A DNA stretch of 64,000 nt from Lysobacter ciconiae. GTDB lineage: Bacteria > Pseudomonadota > Gammaproteobacteria > Xanthomonadales > Xanthomonadaceae. Position numbers and translations under genes: made by a program. Below, in pieces: positions 1-7,042 of this stretch. Each line of letters opens with the position of its first letter. Position 1 is the stretch's first letter. The notes under the pieces were generated by a model. That model did no database searches, was not told the DNA's origin, and saw nothing but the letters and a program-made list of their open reading frames with translations. Location: positions 1,533,001 to 1,597,000 of the forward strand of contig NZ_CP063656.1 in NCBI RefSeq assembly GCF_015209725.1. The letters run 5' to 3'.

Positions 1-2990
1 AGCGGGTCACCTATCCGATTGAAACGGCGCTCGCCGGCTTGCCCCGGCTCGACTACACGCGCTCGCTGTCGCGATACGGCTTGTCGCAGGTCACCATCGT
101 GTTCGAAGACGGTACCGACCTGTACTTCGCCAGACAGCAGGTAGCCGAGCGCCTGCAGCAGATCCGCTCACAGATTCCCGAGGGGCTGGAGCCCGAAATG
201 GGGCCGATCTCGACCGGTTTGGGCGAGATCTTCATGTACACCGTCGACGCAGCGCCCGAAGCGACCAAGCCGGACGGCACGCCGTGGACCGCCACTGACC
301 TGCGCACCCTGCAGGACTGGGTCATCCGGCCGCAGATGCGCAACACCCCCGGAGTGACCGAGGTCAACACGATGGGCGGCTTCGAGCGGCAGATCCACAT
401 CACCCCGGATCCGTCCAAGCTGGTCGCACTCGGCTTCACGCTGCAGGACATCGTCGACGCGGTGGCCGCCAACAACCAGAACATGGGTGCCGGCTACATC
501 GAGCGCAACGGTCAGCAATACCTAGTGCGCGTGCCCGGCCAGGTTGGTGGGATCGACGAGATCCGGAACATCGTGCTGGACCGACGCGACGGCCTGCCGA
601 TCCGGGTCGCTGACGTGGCACAGGTGGGTGAGGGTCCGGAGCTTCGCACTGGCGCGGCGACCCAGAACGGCGAAGAGGTCGTGCTGGGCACCGCGTCGAT
701 GCTGGTCGGCTCCAACAGCCGAACGGTCGCGCAGGCCGCGGCGGCGAAGCTGCAGGATGCGAACGCAAGCTTGCCGGAAGGGGTCACCGCGACGGCGGTC
801 TACGACCGCACCGAACTGGTCGAACGCACCATGCAGACCATCTCGAAGAACCTGATCGAGGGTGCCTTGCTGGTGATCGTGGTCCTGTTCCTGCTGTTGG
901 GGAACTTCCGCGCCGCGCTCATCACCGCAGCCGTCATCCCGCTGGCCATGCTGTTCACCATCACCGGCATGGTGCGTGGCGGCGTGTCGGGGAACCTGAT
1001 GAGCCTCGGTGCGCTCGACTTCGGGCTGATCGTCGATGGCGCGGTCATCATCATCGAGAACGTTCTGCGGCGGTTTGGCGAGATGCAGCGCCGACTTGGT
1101 CGGACGCTGACACGCGAGGAACGCAACGACCTGACGGCCACCGCCACGGTCGAAGTCATCCGGCCCAGCCTGTTCGGCATGTTCATCATCGCCGCGGTGT
1201 ACCTGCCGATCTTCGCGCTGACCGGGATCGAGGGGAAGATGTTCCACCCCATGGCGATCACCGTGGTGCTGGCCCTCACCGGTGCAATGGTCCTGTCGCT
1301 GACCTTCGTTCCCGCGTCCATCGCGATCTTCATGGGCAACCGCGTCGAGGAGAAGGAGAACAGACTGGTCCAATGGACGCGGCGGCGCTATGAGCCGTTG
1401 CTTGCGTGGTCGCTTCACCGGCAGAACTGGGTATTTGGCGGGGCACTTGCCCTGGTCGCCGTGTCCCTGCTGCTCGCCACGCGTCTGGGCAGCGAGTTCA
1501 TTCCCAGCCTGGACGAGGGGGACATCGCCATGCACGCGATCCGTATCCCAGGGACGGGTCTGGAGCAGTCGGTGAAGATGCAACTCGCCGTGGAGGAGCG
1601 ACTGATGCAGGTTCCCGAGGTGGAGCGGATCTTCAGCAAGATCGGCACGGCGGAGGTGGCGACTGACCCGATGCCACCGAACGTCGCCGACACGTTCCTG
1701 ATGATGAAGCCGCGCGAGCAATGGCCCGATCCACGCAAGCCAAAGGACGTGCTGATCGACGAGATCGAGGCGGCGGTGGCGACGCTTCCGGGCAACAACT
1801 ACGAGTTCACGCAACCGATCGAAATGCGGACCAACGAGCTGATATCCGGCGTACGGGCGGACGTGGCGGTCAAGGTGTTCGGTGATGACCTGGACACGCT
1901 GATCGAAGTAGCCGAACAGGTTGAAGCGGTTGCCAGGCAGATCGAGGGCGCGGCCGACGTCAAGACCGAGCAGGCGACAGGCTTGCCACTGCTGACGATC
2001 GTCCCGGACCGTGCGGCGCTTGCGCGCTTCGGCTTGAATCCGGGCGTCGTGCAGCAGACCGTGGCAACCGCAGTCGGTGGCCAGGTCGCCAGCCAGCTGT
2101 TCGAGGGCGATCGCCGCTTCGATATCGTGGTCCGACTGCCGGAACACATGCGCGTTGATCCGGCAGCCCTACAGGACCTGCCGATCCCCTTGTCCGACGA
2201 TGCGAATGCGGATCGATCGAGCCTGGAGCCCAGTTGGGCGACCGCACGGACCGTGCCGTTGCGGGAGGTTGCGACAATCGAGAGCCTGCTCGGGCCAAAC
2301 CAGATCAACCGCGAGAACGGAAAGCGCCGGGTGGTGGTCACGGCCAACGTGCGTGATCGCGACTTGGGCGGCTTCGTTGAAGACCTGCAGCAGCGCATCG
2401 AGCAGCAGGTGAGCGTTCCGGAAGGCTACTGGATCGACTACGGCGGCACGTTCGAGCAGTTGATCTCGGCCAGCCAACGGCTCGCAGTAGTGGTACCGGT
2501 GACCTTGGTCCTCATCTTCGGCCTGCTGTTCATGGCGTTTGGCTCGGCCAGGGATGCGGTGATCGTGTTCAGTGGCGTGCCGCTGGCCCTGACCGGCGGT
2601 GTAGCTGCACTGGCATTGCGCGGTATCCCGTTGTCGATCACCGCCGGGGTCGGCTTCATCGCCCTGTCCGGCGTGGCCGTGCTCAACGGCCTGGTGATGA
2701 TCGCCTTCATTCGCAACCTGCGGGAGCAAGGGCAGTCGCTGGATGACGCCGTCTTCAACGGCGCACTCGGGCGGCTACGGCCGGTCTTGATGACCGCCCT
2801 GGTGGCATCGCTCGGCTTCGTCCCGATGGCGCTCAATGTCGGCACGGGCGCGGAGGTGCAGCGTCCGCTCGCCACCGTGGTGATCGGCGGGATCGTATCC
2901 TCCACGCTGCTCACCCTGCTGGTGCTGCCGACCCTCTACCGCCTTCTGCACCGCGGCGACGCAGCGAAGTCGCAACGGGAGGCCCACTGA
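1..2990 (+). CDS. czcA: CzcA-type heavy-metal RND efflux pump, 5' end cut by window
   Basis: Inner-membrane subunit of a tripartite proton-driven efflux pump that exports divalent metal ions. The reading frame is open from base 3, before the first possible start, so the N-terminus lies outside the window; about 995 codons are present against roughly 1040 in the family. The TM4 motif near bases 1015-1060 reads DFGLIVDGAVIIIEN. This DFG...DG...EN signature is typical of the Co/Zn/Cd (CzcA) branch rather than the Cu/Ag (CusA) branch. Two RND repeats with hydrophobic clusters near 860-1000 and 2470-2950 are visible. It stops one base before the next gene, a CDF transporter, which supports a metal-resistance operon. 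The partner CzcB and CzcC genes would lie upstream, outside the window. Exact metal specificity is inferred. Confidence 0.93.
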   Translation, partial: RVTYPIETALAGLPRLDYTRSLSRYGLSQVTIVFEDGTDLYFARQQVAERLQQIRSQIPEGLEPEMGPISTGLGEIFMYTVDAAPEATKPDGTPWTATDLRTLQDWVIRPQMRNTPGVTEVNTMGGFERQIHITPDPSKLVALGFTLQDIVDAVAANNQNMGAGYIERNGQQYLVRVPGQVGGIDEIRNIVLDRRDGLPIRVADVAQVGEGPELRTGAATQNGEEVVLGTASMLVGSNSRTVAQAAAAKLQDANASLPEGVTATAVYDRTELVERTMQTISKNLIEGALLVIVVLFLLLGNFRAALITAAVIPLAMLFTITGMVRGGVSGNLMSLGALDFGLIVDGAVIIIENVLRRFGEMQRRLGRTLTREERNDLTATATVEVIRPSLFGMFIIAAVYLPIFALTGIEGKMFHPMAITVVLALTGAMVLSLTFVPASIAIFMGNRVEEKENRLVQWTRRRYEPLLAWSLHRQNWVFGGALALVAVSLLLATRLGSEFIPSLDEGDIAMHAIRIPGTGLEQSVKMQLAVEERLMQVPEVERIFSKIGTAEVATDPMPPNVADTFLMMKPREQWPDPRKPKDVLIDEIEAAVATLPGNNYEFTQPIEMRTNELISGVRADVAVKVFGDDLDTLIEVAEQVEAVARQIEGAADVKTEQATGLPLLTIVPDRAALARFGLNPGVVQQTVATAVGGQVASQLFEGDRRFDIVVRLPEHMRVDPAALQDLPIPLSDDANADRSSLEPSWATARTVPLREVATIESLLGPNQINRENGKRRVVVTANVRDRDLGGFVEDLQQRIEQQVSVPEGYWIDYGGTFEQLISASQRLAVVVPVTLVLIFGLLFMAFGSARDAVIVFSGVPLALTGGVAALALRGIPLSITAGVGFIALSGVAVLNGLVMIAFIRNLREQGQSLDDAVFNGALGRLRPVLMTALVASLGFVPMALNVGTGAEVQRPLATVVIGGIVSSTLLTLLVLPTLYRLLHRGDAAKSQREAH

Positions 2991-2991
2991 C

Positions 2992-3585
2992 GTGAGCGAA
3001 GAGAAGATCGAAATACACGACGCCCACCAACGTCGGATCCTGTTGATCGTCCTTGCCTTGAACCTCGCGCTTGCCGCGGGGTTCTGGGTCACGGGTCTCG
3101 CTGCCGGCTCAAGCGCCCTGATCGCGAATGGACTGGACAATGCGTCCGACAGCGCTGTCTACATCATCACCCTGCTCGCGCTCAGTCGTTCACCGGCCTG
3201 GAAACGATCGGCGGCCAAGGTGTCCGGCTGGCTGCTGATCCTGTTTGCCGCGGGAATCCTTGTCGACGTGGGCCGTCGATTCTTCGGTGACGTCGAGCCC
3301 ATTGGCACAACGATGATGGTGATGGCCCTGGGAGCCGCCATAGTGAACGCGACCTGTGTGTGGCTACTCAAGAAGATCCGGCAGGCCAACGTGAACGTGC
3401 GTGCCGCGACCACCTTCAGCACCAACGACTTTGTCGCCAACGCGGGCGTGCTTGTGGGTGGCGGATTGGTGCTCTGGACCGGGCGGGCCTGGCCCGATCT
3501 GGTCGTCGGTCTTGCGGTGGCGGCGATCGCCCTGAAAGGGGGCATCGAGATCCTGCGAGATGCGCGAGGTCAAGAGCATGGCTAG
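2992..3585 (+). CDS. Small cation diffusion facilitator transporter
   Basis: A 197-residue membrane protein of the CDF superfamily, probably exporting divalent metal in exchange for protons. It has about six hydrophobic segments and no cytoplasmic C-terminal dimerisation domain, so it is shorter than classical CzcD (about 300 aa). Metal-site candidates are D49-x3-D53 in TM2 and D146-x3-N150 in TM5. Translation starts at a GTG two bases after the czcA stop with GGGAGG upstream, so the genes are co-transcribed. A homologous but divergent CDF gene lies 600 bases downstream. Substrate is unknown; Zn, Cd or Co fits the context. Confidence 0.88.
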   Translation: MSEEKIEIHDAHQRRILLIVLALNLALAAGFWVTGLAAGSSALIANGLDNASDSAVYIITLLALSRSPAWKRSAAKVSGWLLILFAAGILVDVGRRFFGDVEPIGTTMMVMALGAAIVNATCVWLLKKIRQANVNVRAATTFSTNDFVANAGVLVGGGLVLWTGRAWPDLVVGLAVAAIALKGGIEILRDARGQEHG

Positions 3586-3650
3586 CAGAGCCGGCTTGCA
3601 GCACTTTCTCCATCGGAGCCGCGCTTTGTGTCGGGGCATTCGGCAGGGCA

Positions 3651-4076
3651 TTACGGTAAACCCATGAGGCGATTGGAGGTGTCCACCGATGGGTGCCGCA
3701 GCGTGTCAAGGATGGCGCATTGGCCGCGCTCGCCCCCACTGCAGCTGCCGATCACCCGTTCGAGCTCCGCGGCCATCCGCTGCAGGTCACCGAGCCGGGC
3801 CTGAATGTCCACCAGGTGCACACGGGCGAGCCGGTCGACATCCTGGCATGACAATCCGTCGTCCTCGGCCAGGCCCAGCAGGCTGCGGATCTCCTCCAGG
3901 GAGAAGCCAAGGTCGCGGCCACGACTGATGAAGCGCAATCGATCCACGTCCGTTGACCGATAGTCGCGGTACCCGCTCGCTGTGCGCGGCGGCGCAGGCA
4001 ACAACCTGATGCGCTCGTAGTAACGCACGGTTTCCGGATGGCACCCGCTGCGTGTCGCGACCTCTCCAATCTTCAT
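3651..4076 (-). CDS. MerR-family metal-responsive regulator, CadR/PbrR-like
   Basis: A 141-residue MerR regulator with an N-terminal winged helix (residues 1-70), a dimerisation helix and a C-terminal metal loop. Cysteines at 77, 112 and 120 with H87 match the layout of Cd/Pb sensors such as CadR. I chose the ATG at 4076 because the protein then begins directly with the conserved MKIGEVA helix; a longer frame would cover the operator. It is divergent from the CDF gene at 4169 and faces away from the 19-bp-spacer promoter at 4081-4111 that it most likely controls. Metal preference (Cd, Pb or Zn) is inferred from cysteine spacing only. Confidence 0.9.
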   Translation of the reverse strand: MKIGEVATRSGCHPETVRYYERIRLLPAPPRTASGYRDYRSTDVDRLRFISRGRDLGFSLEEIRSLLGLAEDDGLSCQDVDRLARVHLVDIQARLGDLQRMAAELERVIGSCSGGERGQCAILDTLRHPSVDTSNRLMGLP

Positions 4077-4080
4077 GGGC

Positions 4081-4111
4081 TTGACCCTGTAGCGGCTACA
4101 GGCTTTAGGAT
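4081..4111 (+). promoter_or_regulatory. MerR-type operator-promoter for the downstream CDF gene
   Basis: The -35 box TTGACC (4081-4086) and -10 box TAGGAT (4106-4111) are separated by 19 bp. That spacer is too long for normal sigma-70 use but is the hallmark of MerR-activated promoters. A perfect palindrome CCTGTAGC-G-GCTACAGG (4086-4102) fills the spacer and resembles CadR/ZntR/PbrR operators. It points toward the CDF gene at 4169 and lies directly upstream of the divergent regulator gene. Confidence 0.88.
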
Positions 4112-4168
4112 CGCCGACCTGACAGCGGTCCGCAATTCCTGCGTCCGCTCCCATCTGGAGACTTGACC

Positions 4169-4792
4169 ATGGGTGACTCGTGCGGCTGCGGAAGCACAGT
4201 GGATATCCGGGCCTTGGAGGCCGGGCAGCGGCGCGTGCTGATGATCGTGCTGGCGATCAACATCGCCACCTTCGTGATGATGATCACGGCGGCGATTTAC
4301 AGCGGATCGTCCTCGTTGCTGTCAGGCAGCCTCGACAATCTCGGCGATGCGCTGACCTACTTGCTGAGCCTGGCGGTGATCGGCGCCAGCTTGCGCGCCA
4401 AGGCCAAAGTGGCGCTGATCAAGGGACTGCTGATTTTCGGCGCCGCGGTGGCGGTCGCCATCCAGATCAGCTGGCGCCTGGCCCATCCGGAGGTGCCGAT
4501 CTTCGAGGCCATCGGCATTGCTGCGGTGATCAACCTTGCGTTCAACGCCCTGTGCCTGTGGTTGCTGACGCCGTACCGCTTCGGCGATGTGAACATGTCA
4601 TCGGCGTGGGAGTGTTCGCGCAATGATCTGTACGAGGGTGTTGCGGTACTGCTGGCGGCCGCCGGCGTGTGGCTGTTCGATGCGGGCTGGCCCGATCTGG
4701 TCATCGCCGGTGGACTGTTGCTGATGTTTCTGCGGTCCGCCTGGCGGGTACTCCGTATGGCTTGGCGGAGCTACCGGGACGAGGCGAAATAG
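4169..4792 (+). CDS. Cation diffusion facilitator transporter under MerR control
   Basis: A 207-residue CDF-family membrane protein, probably a metal exporter. The N-terminus carries an unusual Cys cluster (C5, C7) just before TM1. TM2 has D56-x3-D60, the expected metal-site spacing, and a second polar motif (N152, D153, E156) sits in TM5. The ATG at 4169 is preferred over the TTG at 4163 because GGAG at 4157-4160 is well spaced for it. The gene follows the MerR operator-promoter at 4081-4111 and ends before a hairpin at 4830, so it looks like a single-gene, metal-induced unit. It differs from the CDF gene at 2992 and is not a recent duplicate. Confidence 0.88.
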   Translation: MGDSCGCGSTVDIRALEAGQRRVLMIVLAINIATFVMMITAAIYSGSSSLLSGSLDNLGDALTYLLSLAVIGASLRAKAKVALIKGLLIFGAAVAVAIQISWRLAHPEVPIFEAIGIAAVINLAFNALCLWLLTPYRFGDVNMSSAWECSRNDLYEGVAVLLAAAGVWLFDAGWPDLVIAGGLLLMFLRSAWRVLRMAWRSYRDEAK

Positions 4793-4825
4793 CAAGTTGC
4801 GGCCCGTTGCCCGGCCCAAGAGAAG

Positions 4826-4850
4826 AAATGCCCCGTATGCCGGGGCGTTT
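4826..4850. terminator. Hairpin terminator between converging metal genes
   Basis: A 6-bp stem (GCCCCG at 4830-4835, CGGGGC at 4841-4846) with a 5-base loop is followed by GTTTG on the plus strand and AAA/TTT-rich sequence on the other side. It lies between the convergent CDF gene (stop 4792) and the mer-linked gene (stop 4895), so it could serve both strands. The stem is short and the U-tract is weak. Confidence 0.55.
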
Positions 4851-4894
4851 GTTCGCCGAGTTGGCTGATGATCGGCATCCACTGGCCGCGACCG

Positions 4895-5110
4895 TTATCC
4901 GCAGCAGGGATTCTGTTGCTGGATCGGTGGACACGGCACCGTGCCGTAAGAACAGAACACACAACAATCGCCCGGCTTGGGCCGCAGTACCGTGCCGCAG
5001 CCTGGACACTCGTAGAAAAACTGACAGGCCGTGGTAGGCATCATCTCGCTGGCCTGGTGCCTGCATTCTGGGCAGGTCAGCAAGCTTTGCAGTTGCAGAT
5101 CAGCCACCAT
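4895..5110 (-). CDS. GDCCVxC-domain small cysteine-rich protein of the mer operon
   Basis: A 71-residue protein with many cysteines: an N-terminal CPEC pair, a CPGC pair, then the hallmark GDCCVFCSYG followed by CPP and a terminal NPCCG. This matches the GDCCVxC small-protein family often found with merT/merP, some members of which are selenoproteins; here the positions are Cys. The start at 5110 overlaps the merP stop by 11 bases, indicating translational coupling; a start at 5170 would put 20 extra residues inside merP. A metal-binding or metal-transfer role is likely, but no biochemical function is established to my knowledge. Confidence 0.8.
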   Translation of the reverse strand: MVADLQLQSLLTCPECRHQASEMMPTTACQFFYECPGCGTVLRPKPGDCCVFCSYGTVPCPPIQQQNPCCG

Positions 5111-5387
5111 TTGTCCGCGCCTTGGCCAAGAAGCCTGCTTCGGTGATAGCCCGTGCGATGTCCGAAGCACTAGTACGCTCGGAATCGAAGGTCACCGTTA
5201 CGGTGCCTGCCTTGGTATCGACCGCGGTATCAGCTACGCCGGGCACCTTCTCGAGCGCTTTCTCAATGGTGATGCTGCACGTGGGGCAGGTCATGTTCGC
5301 GGCCTGCAGCACCACCGTCTCAGTCGGGGCGGCCCCCGTCGTTCCGGCCCATATGACGGCCATCAAGGCCAATGTCCACTTGCGCAT
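5100..5387 (-). CDS. merP: Periplasmic mercuric-ion binding protein MerP
   Basis: A 95-residue HMA-fold protein. A signal peptide (residues 1-20, ending GAA) precedes the Hg(II)-binding motif MTCPTC with C34 and C37. In the known pathway MerP captures Hg(II) in the periplasm and passes it to MerT in the inner membrane. It follows merT by 10 bases and overlaps the small GDCCVxC gene, so all three form one transcript running leftward. No merA follows, which is unusual because imported Hg(II) would have no reductase encoded here. Confidence 0.93.
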   Translation of the reverse strand: MRKWTLALMAVIWAGTTGAAPTETVVLQAANMTCPTCSITIEKALEKVPGVADTAVDTKAGTVTVTFDSERTSASDIARAITEAGFLAKARTNGG

Positions 5388-5397
5388 CGATCGTCTC

Positions 5398-5754
5398 CTA
5401 CAGAAGCCAGATCACGTAATACGGAAACAACAACAACAAGGCGATCACGACCGTGACAAACCAAAGCCCGCGCCGCCGGCGGCTCAAGATGCCCGGATCC
5501 ACGCATTGGCCTTCGGCGCGGCATCGAGAGGCTGGTCCGTACAGGCCCCAGAAGGCTAACCCCAGCGACAGCAGGGCGGCAGCAGTGAACCAAGGGCGCC
5601 ATGGATCCAGCGCGGTCAGGTTGCCGATCCAGGCGCCACTGATGCCCAGCAGGACCAACGCCAGCGGCACGACGCAGCAGATCGATGCGCCAATGGCGGC
5701 GATGCTCGCGCCAACGATGGCTGGAACAGACGATTTGGCCGGGGTTGTTAGCAT
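5398..5754 (-). CDS. merT: Mercuric transport protein MerT
   Basis: A 118-residue inner-membrane protein with three hydrophobic helices. The vicinal pair C26-C27 in TM1 and the loop pair C78/C84 match the two cysteine pairs of classical MerT (about 116 aa), which takes Hg(II) from MerP and moves it into the cytoplasm. It is the first gene of the leftward mer transcript. The start codon at 5754 lies only six bases past the -10 box at 5761-5766, so the message may be leaderless. Confidence 0.93.
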   Translation of the reverse strand: MLTTPAKSSVPAIVGASIAAIGASICCVVPLALVLLGISGAWIGNLTALDPWRPWFTAAALLSLGLAFWGLYGPASRCRAEGQCVDPGILSRRRRGLWFVTVVIALLLLFPYYVIWLL

Positions 5755-5760
5755 CGGAGC

Positions 5761-5792
5761 ATACTAGCCTCTGTACCTAGGTACGGAGTCAA
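5761..5792 (-). promoter_or_regulatory. mer operator-promoter (PmerT) overlapping divergent merR
   Basis: Read on the minus strand: -35 TTGACT (5787-5792) and -10 TAGTAT (5761-5766) with a 20-bp spacer, as in MerR-controlled promoters. The spacer holds the perfect palindrome GTACCTAGGTAC (5773-5784), extending to a 20-bp inverted repeat (5769-5788) with one mismatched pair. It resembles the Tn501/Tn21 operator core (GTAC...GTAC). merR starts at 5796 on the opposite strand, so the same site can autoregulate merR. Confidence 0.9.
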
Positions 5793-5795
5793 GCC

Positions 5796-6221
5796 GTGCG
5801 TCCGAACACGTTTACGATCAGCCGGCTGGCGGCGGCGGCCGATGTGCACGTCGAAACCGTGCGCTACTACCAGCGACGTAGGCTGCTGCGTCAACCCGAG
5901 CGACCGATAGGAGGCGTGCGTCGTTACGACGAAAACGATGTAAATCGGCTTCAGTTCATCCGTCGCGCTCAGATGATGGGATTCAGCCTCGACGAGATCG
6001 CTGGCCTGCTACAGATCACAGGCGAGCGTTCTTGCGAGCAGACCCGTCAGTTGACCGAGCGAAAGCTCGCCGATGTCCGTCTACGAATCCGCGAGCTGCG
6101 ACAGCTGGAGAGGGATCTCGAACAGAAAGTAGCGCGGTGCGTTCAAGTGCCGACGGGAGAGTACTGCCCAACCCTCGATTTTCTGGAGCGGCCAAGAAAG
6201 CCAGCTGCGACAGGCAGTTAG
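5796..6221 (+). CDS. merR: Mercury-responsive regulator MerR
   Basis: A 141-residue MerR-family protein with the HTH in residues 7-30. C80, C115 and C124 reproduce the 35- and 9-residue spacing of the Hg(II)-binding triad C82/C117/C126 of Tn501 MerR, so mercury sensing is well supported. It starts at GTG 5796, divergent from merT, with the operator-promoter in between. It would repress merT-merP without Hg(II) and activate them by untwisting the long spacer. Directly after its stop, in the same frame, runs the remnant of an unrelated nuclease gene. Confidence 0.94.
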   Translation: MRPNTFTISRLAAAADVHVETVRYYQRRRLLRQPERPIGGVRRYDENDVNRLQFIRRAQMMGFSLDEIAGLLQITGERSCEQTRQLTERKLADVRLRIRELRQLERDLEQKVARCVQVPTGEYCPTLDFLERPRKPAATGS

Positions 6222-6950
6222 CTCACTTTCGGCCGTTTTTTACACGAATCCCTGCCGACCCTCATTTCCGCCCACCCGACGTATGCACGCGCCTATCGCT
6301 TCGCTTGGTCGGCATTGCGCACCGGTGTTGCCGGCGACACCCGCGCGGAGAGCCTGTGGCTCAGCCCCACCTGGGAGATCTACGAGCGCTGGTGCTACGC
6401 GCGCGTGACGCACTGCCTGCGCGAGCGACATCCCGGGCTGCGGTGGTCGATGCACTATTCAGGCACTCAGGGCGATTGCATCAGACTGGTGGGCACTAGC
6501 CCATCACTCCGGATTGAAGCATGGCTGCAGCGGCGGTTCCATGCCGGCGATGGCAAGGCCACTGGATTTCGGAGCATTTCCGGGGTGCTTGTGCCTGATC
6601 TGCTGATCACCGTGGAAGCCGGTGATGTACGGCAGATGCTCGTGCTGGATGCGAAGTACCGGACGAGTCGGTCAAATGTCTTGGATGCCATGCGCTCGGC
6701 GCACCTTTATCAAGACGCGCTGCGATGGAACGAAGATCGCCCGGTTGCTTCTCTGTTGCTCGTGCCCCGGGGCGGCGGTGCTCCCTGGTTGGAAGCACCG
6801 GACTTCCACGCAGCTCATCGGGTAGGGGTGCATGTACTCTCACCTGATTCTCCGTCGTCGTTGTTAGACGCGCTGCTCGGGAGGTGGCTGGCCGCCGTGC
6901 CGGTGCTGGCAATGTCTGATGTCAGTGATAGCGGGGTAGAACCCACTTGA
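6222..6950 (+). pseudogene. 5'-truncated PD-(D/E)XK nuclease-domain protein (DUF2357-like)
   Basis: The frame is open from the merR stop (6221) to 6950 with no convincing start codon or RBS; a possible TTG start at 6315 leaves 211 residues. Protein-like sequence begins at once (for example HESLPTLISAHPTY near 6243-6284), so the N-terminal part of a larger gene has been lost at a junction within about 20 bases of merR. The rest contains a PD-(D/E)XK-type site: VPD near 6593, then LDAKYR near 6645-6662, followed by a YQDA helix. This layout is typical of the C-terminal nuclease domain of DUF2357/McrC-like restriction proteins. Probably an inactive remnant, though a short active form cannot be excluded. 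Confidence 0.62.
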
Positions 6951-6982
6951 GGATTAGGGAGGTTTATCGGGGGTGGGGCAGG
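6949..6982 (+). repeat. Left copy of a diverged direct repeat flanking the TIR gene pair
   Basis: 34 bases that match 9161-9194 at 27 positions, including an identical 12-base core TTTATCGGGGGT (6963-6974 and 9175-9186). The copy overlaps the stop of the nuclease remnant. Its partner lies just after the DUF5677-like gene, so the two copies bracket the two-gene cassette in the same orientation. Confidence 0.6.
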
Positions 6983-7042
6983 GCAGCTAGTTGCTTGGAA
7001 CGGGGTTGCTTCTGGTGTCCGTAGATAGATAAGGGGCGGATC

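Noticed and set aside
522..2147. 541-residue open frame antisense to czcA
   Set aside because: It is rich in His, Arg, Gln and Asp with no domain, and overlaps a well-supported RND pump; high GC produces such shadows.
6991..7027. Possible sigma-70 promoter upstream of the TIR gene (TTGCTT and TAGATA boxes)
   Set aside because: None of the box pairs has acceptable spacing (10 or 25 bases), so no promoter is called.
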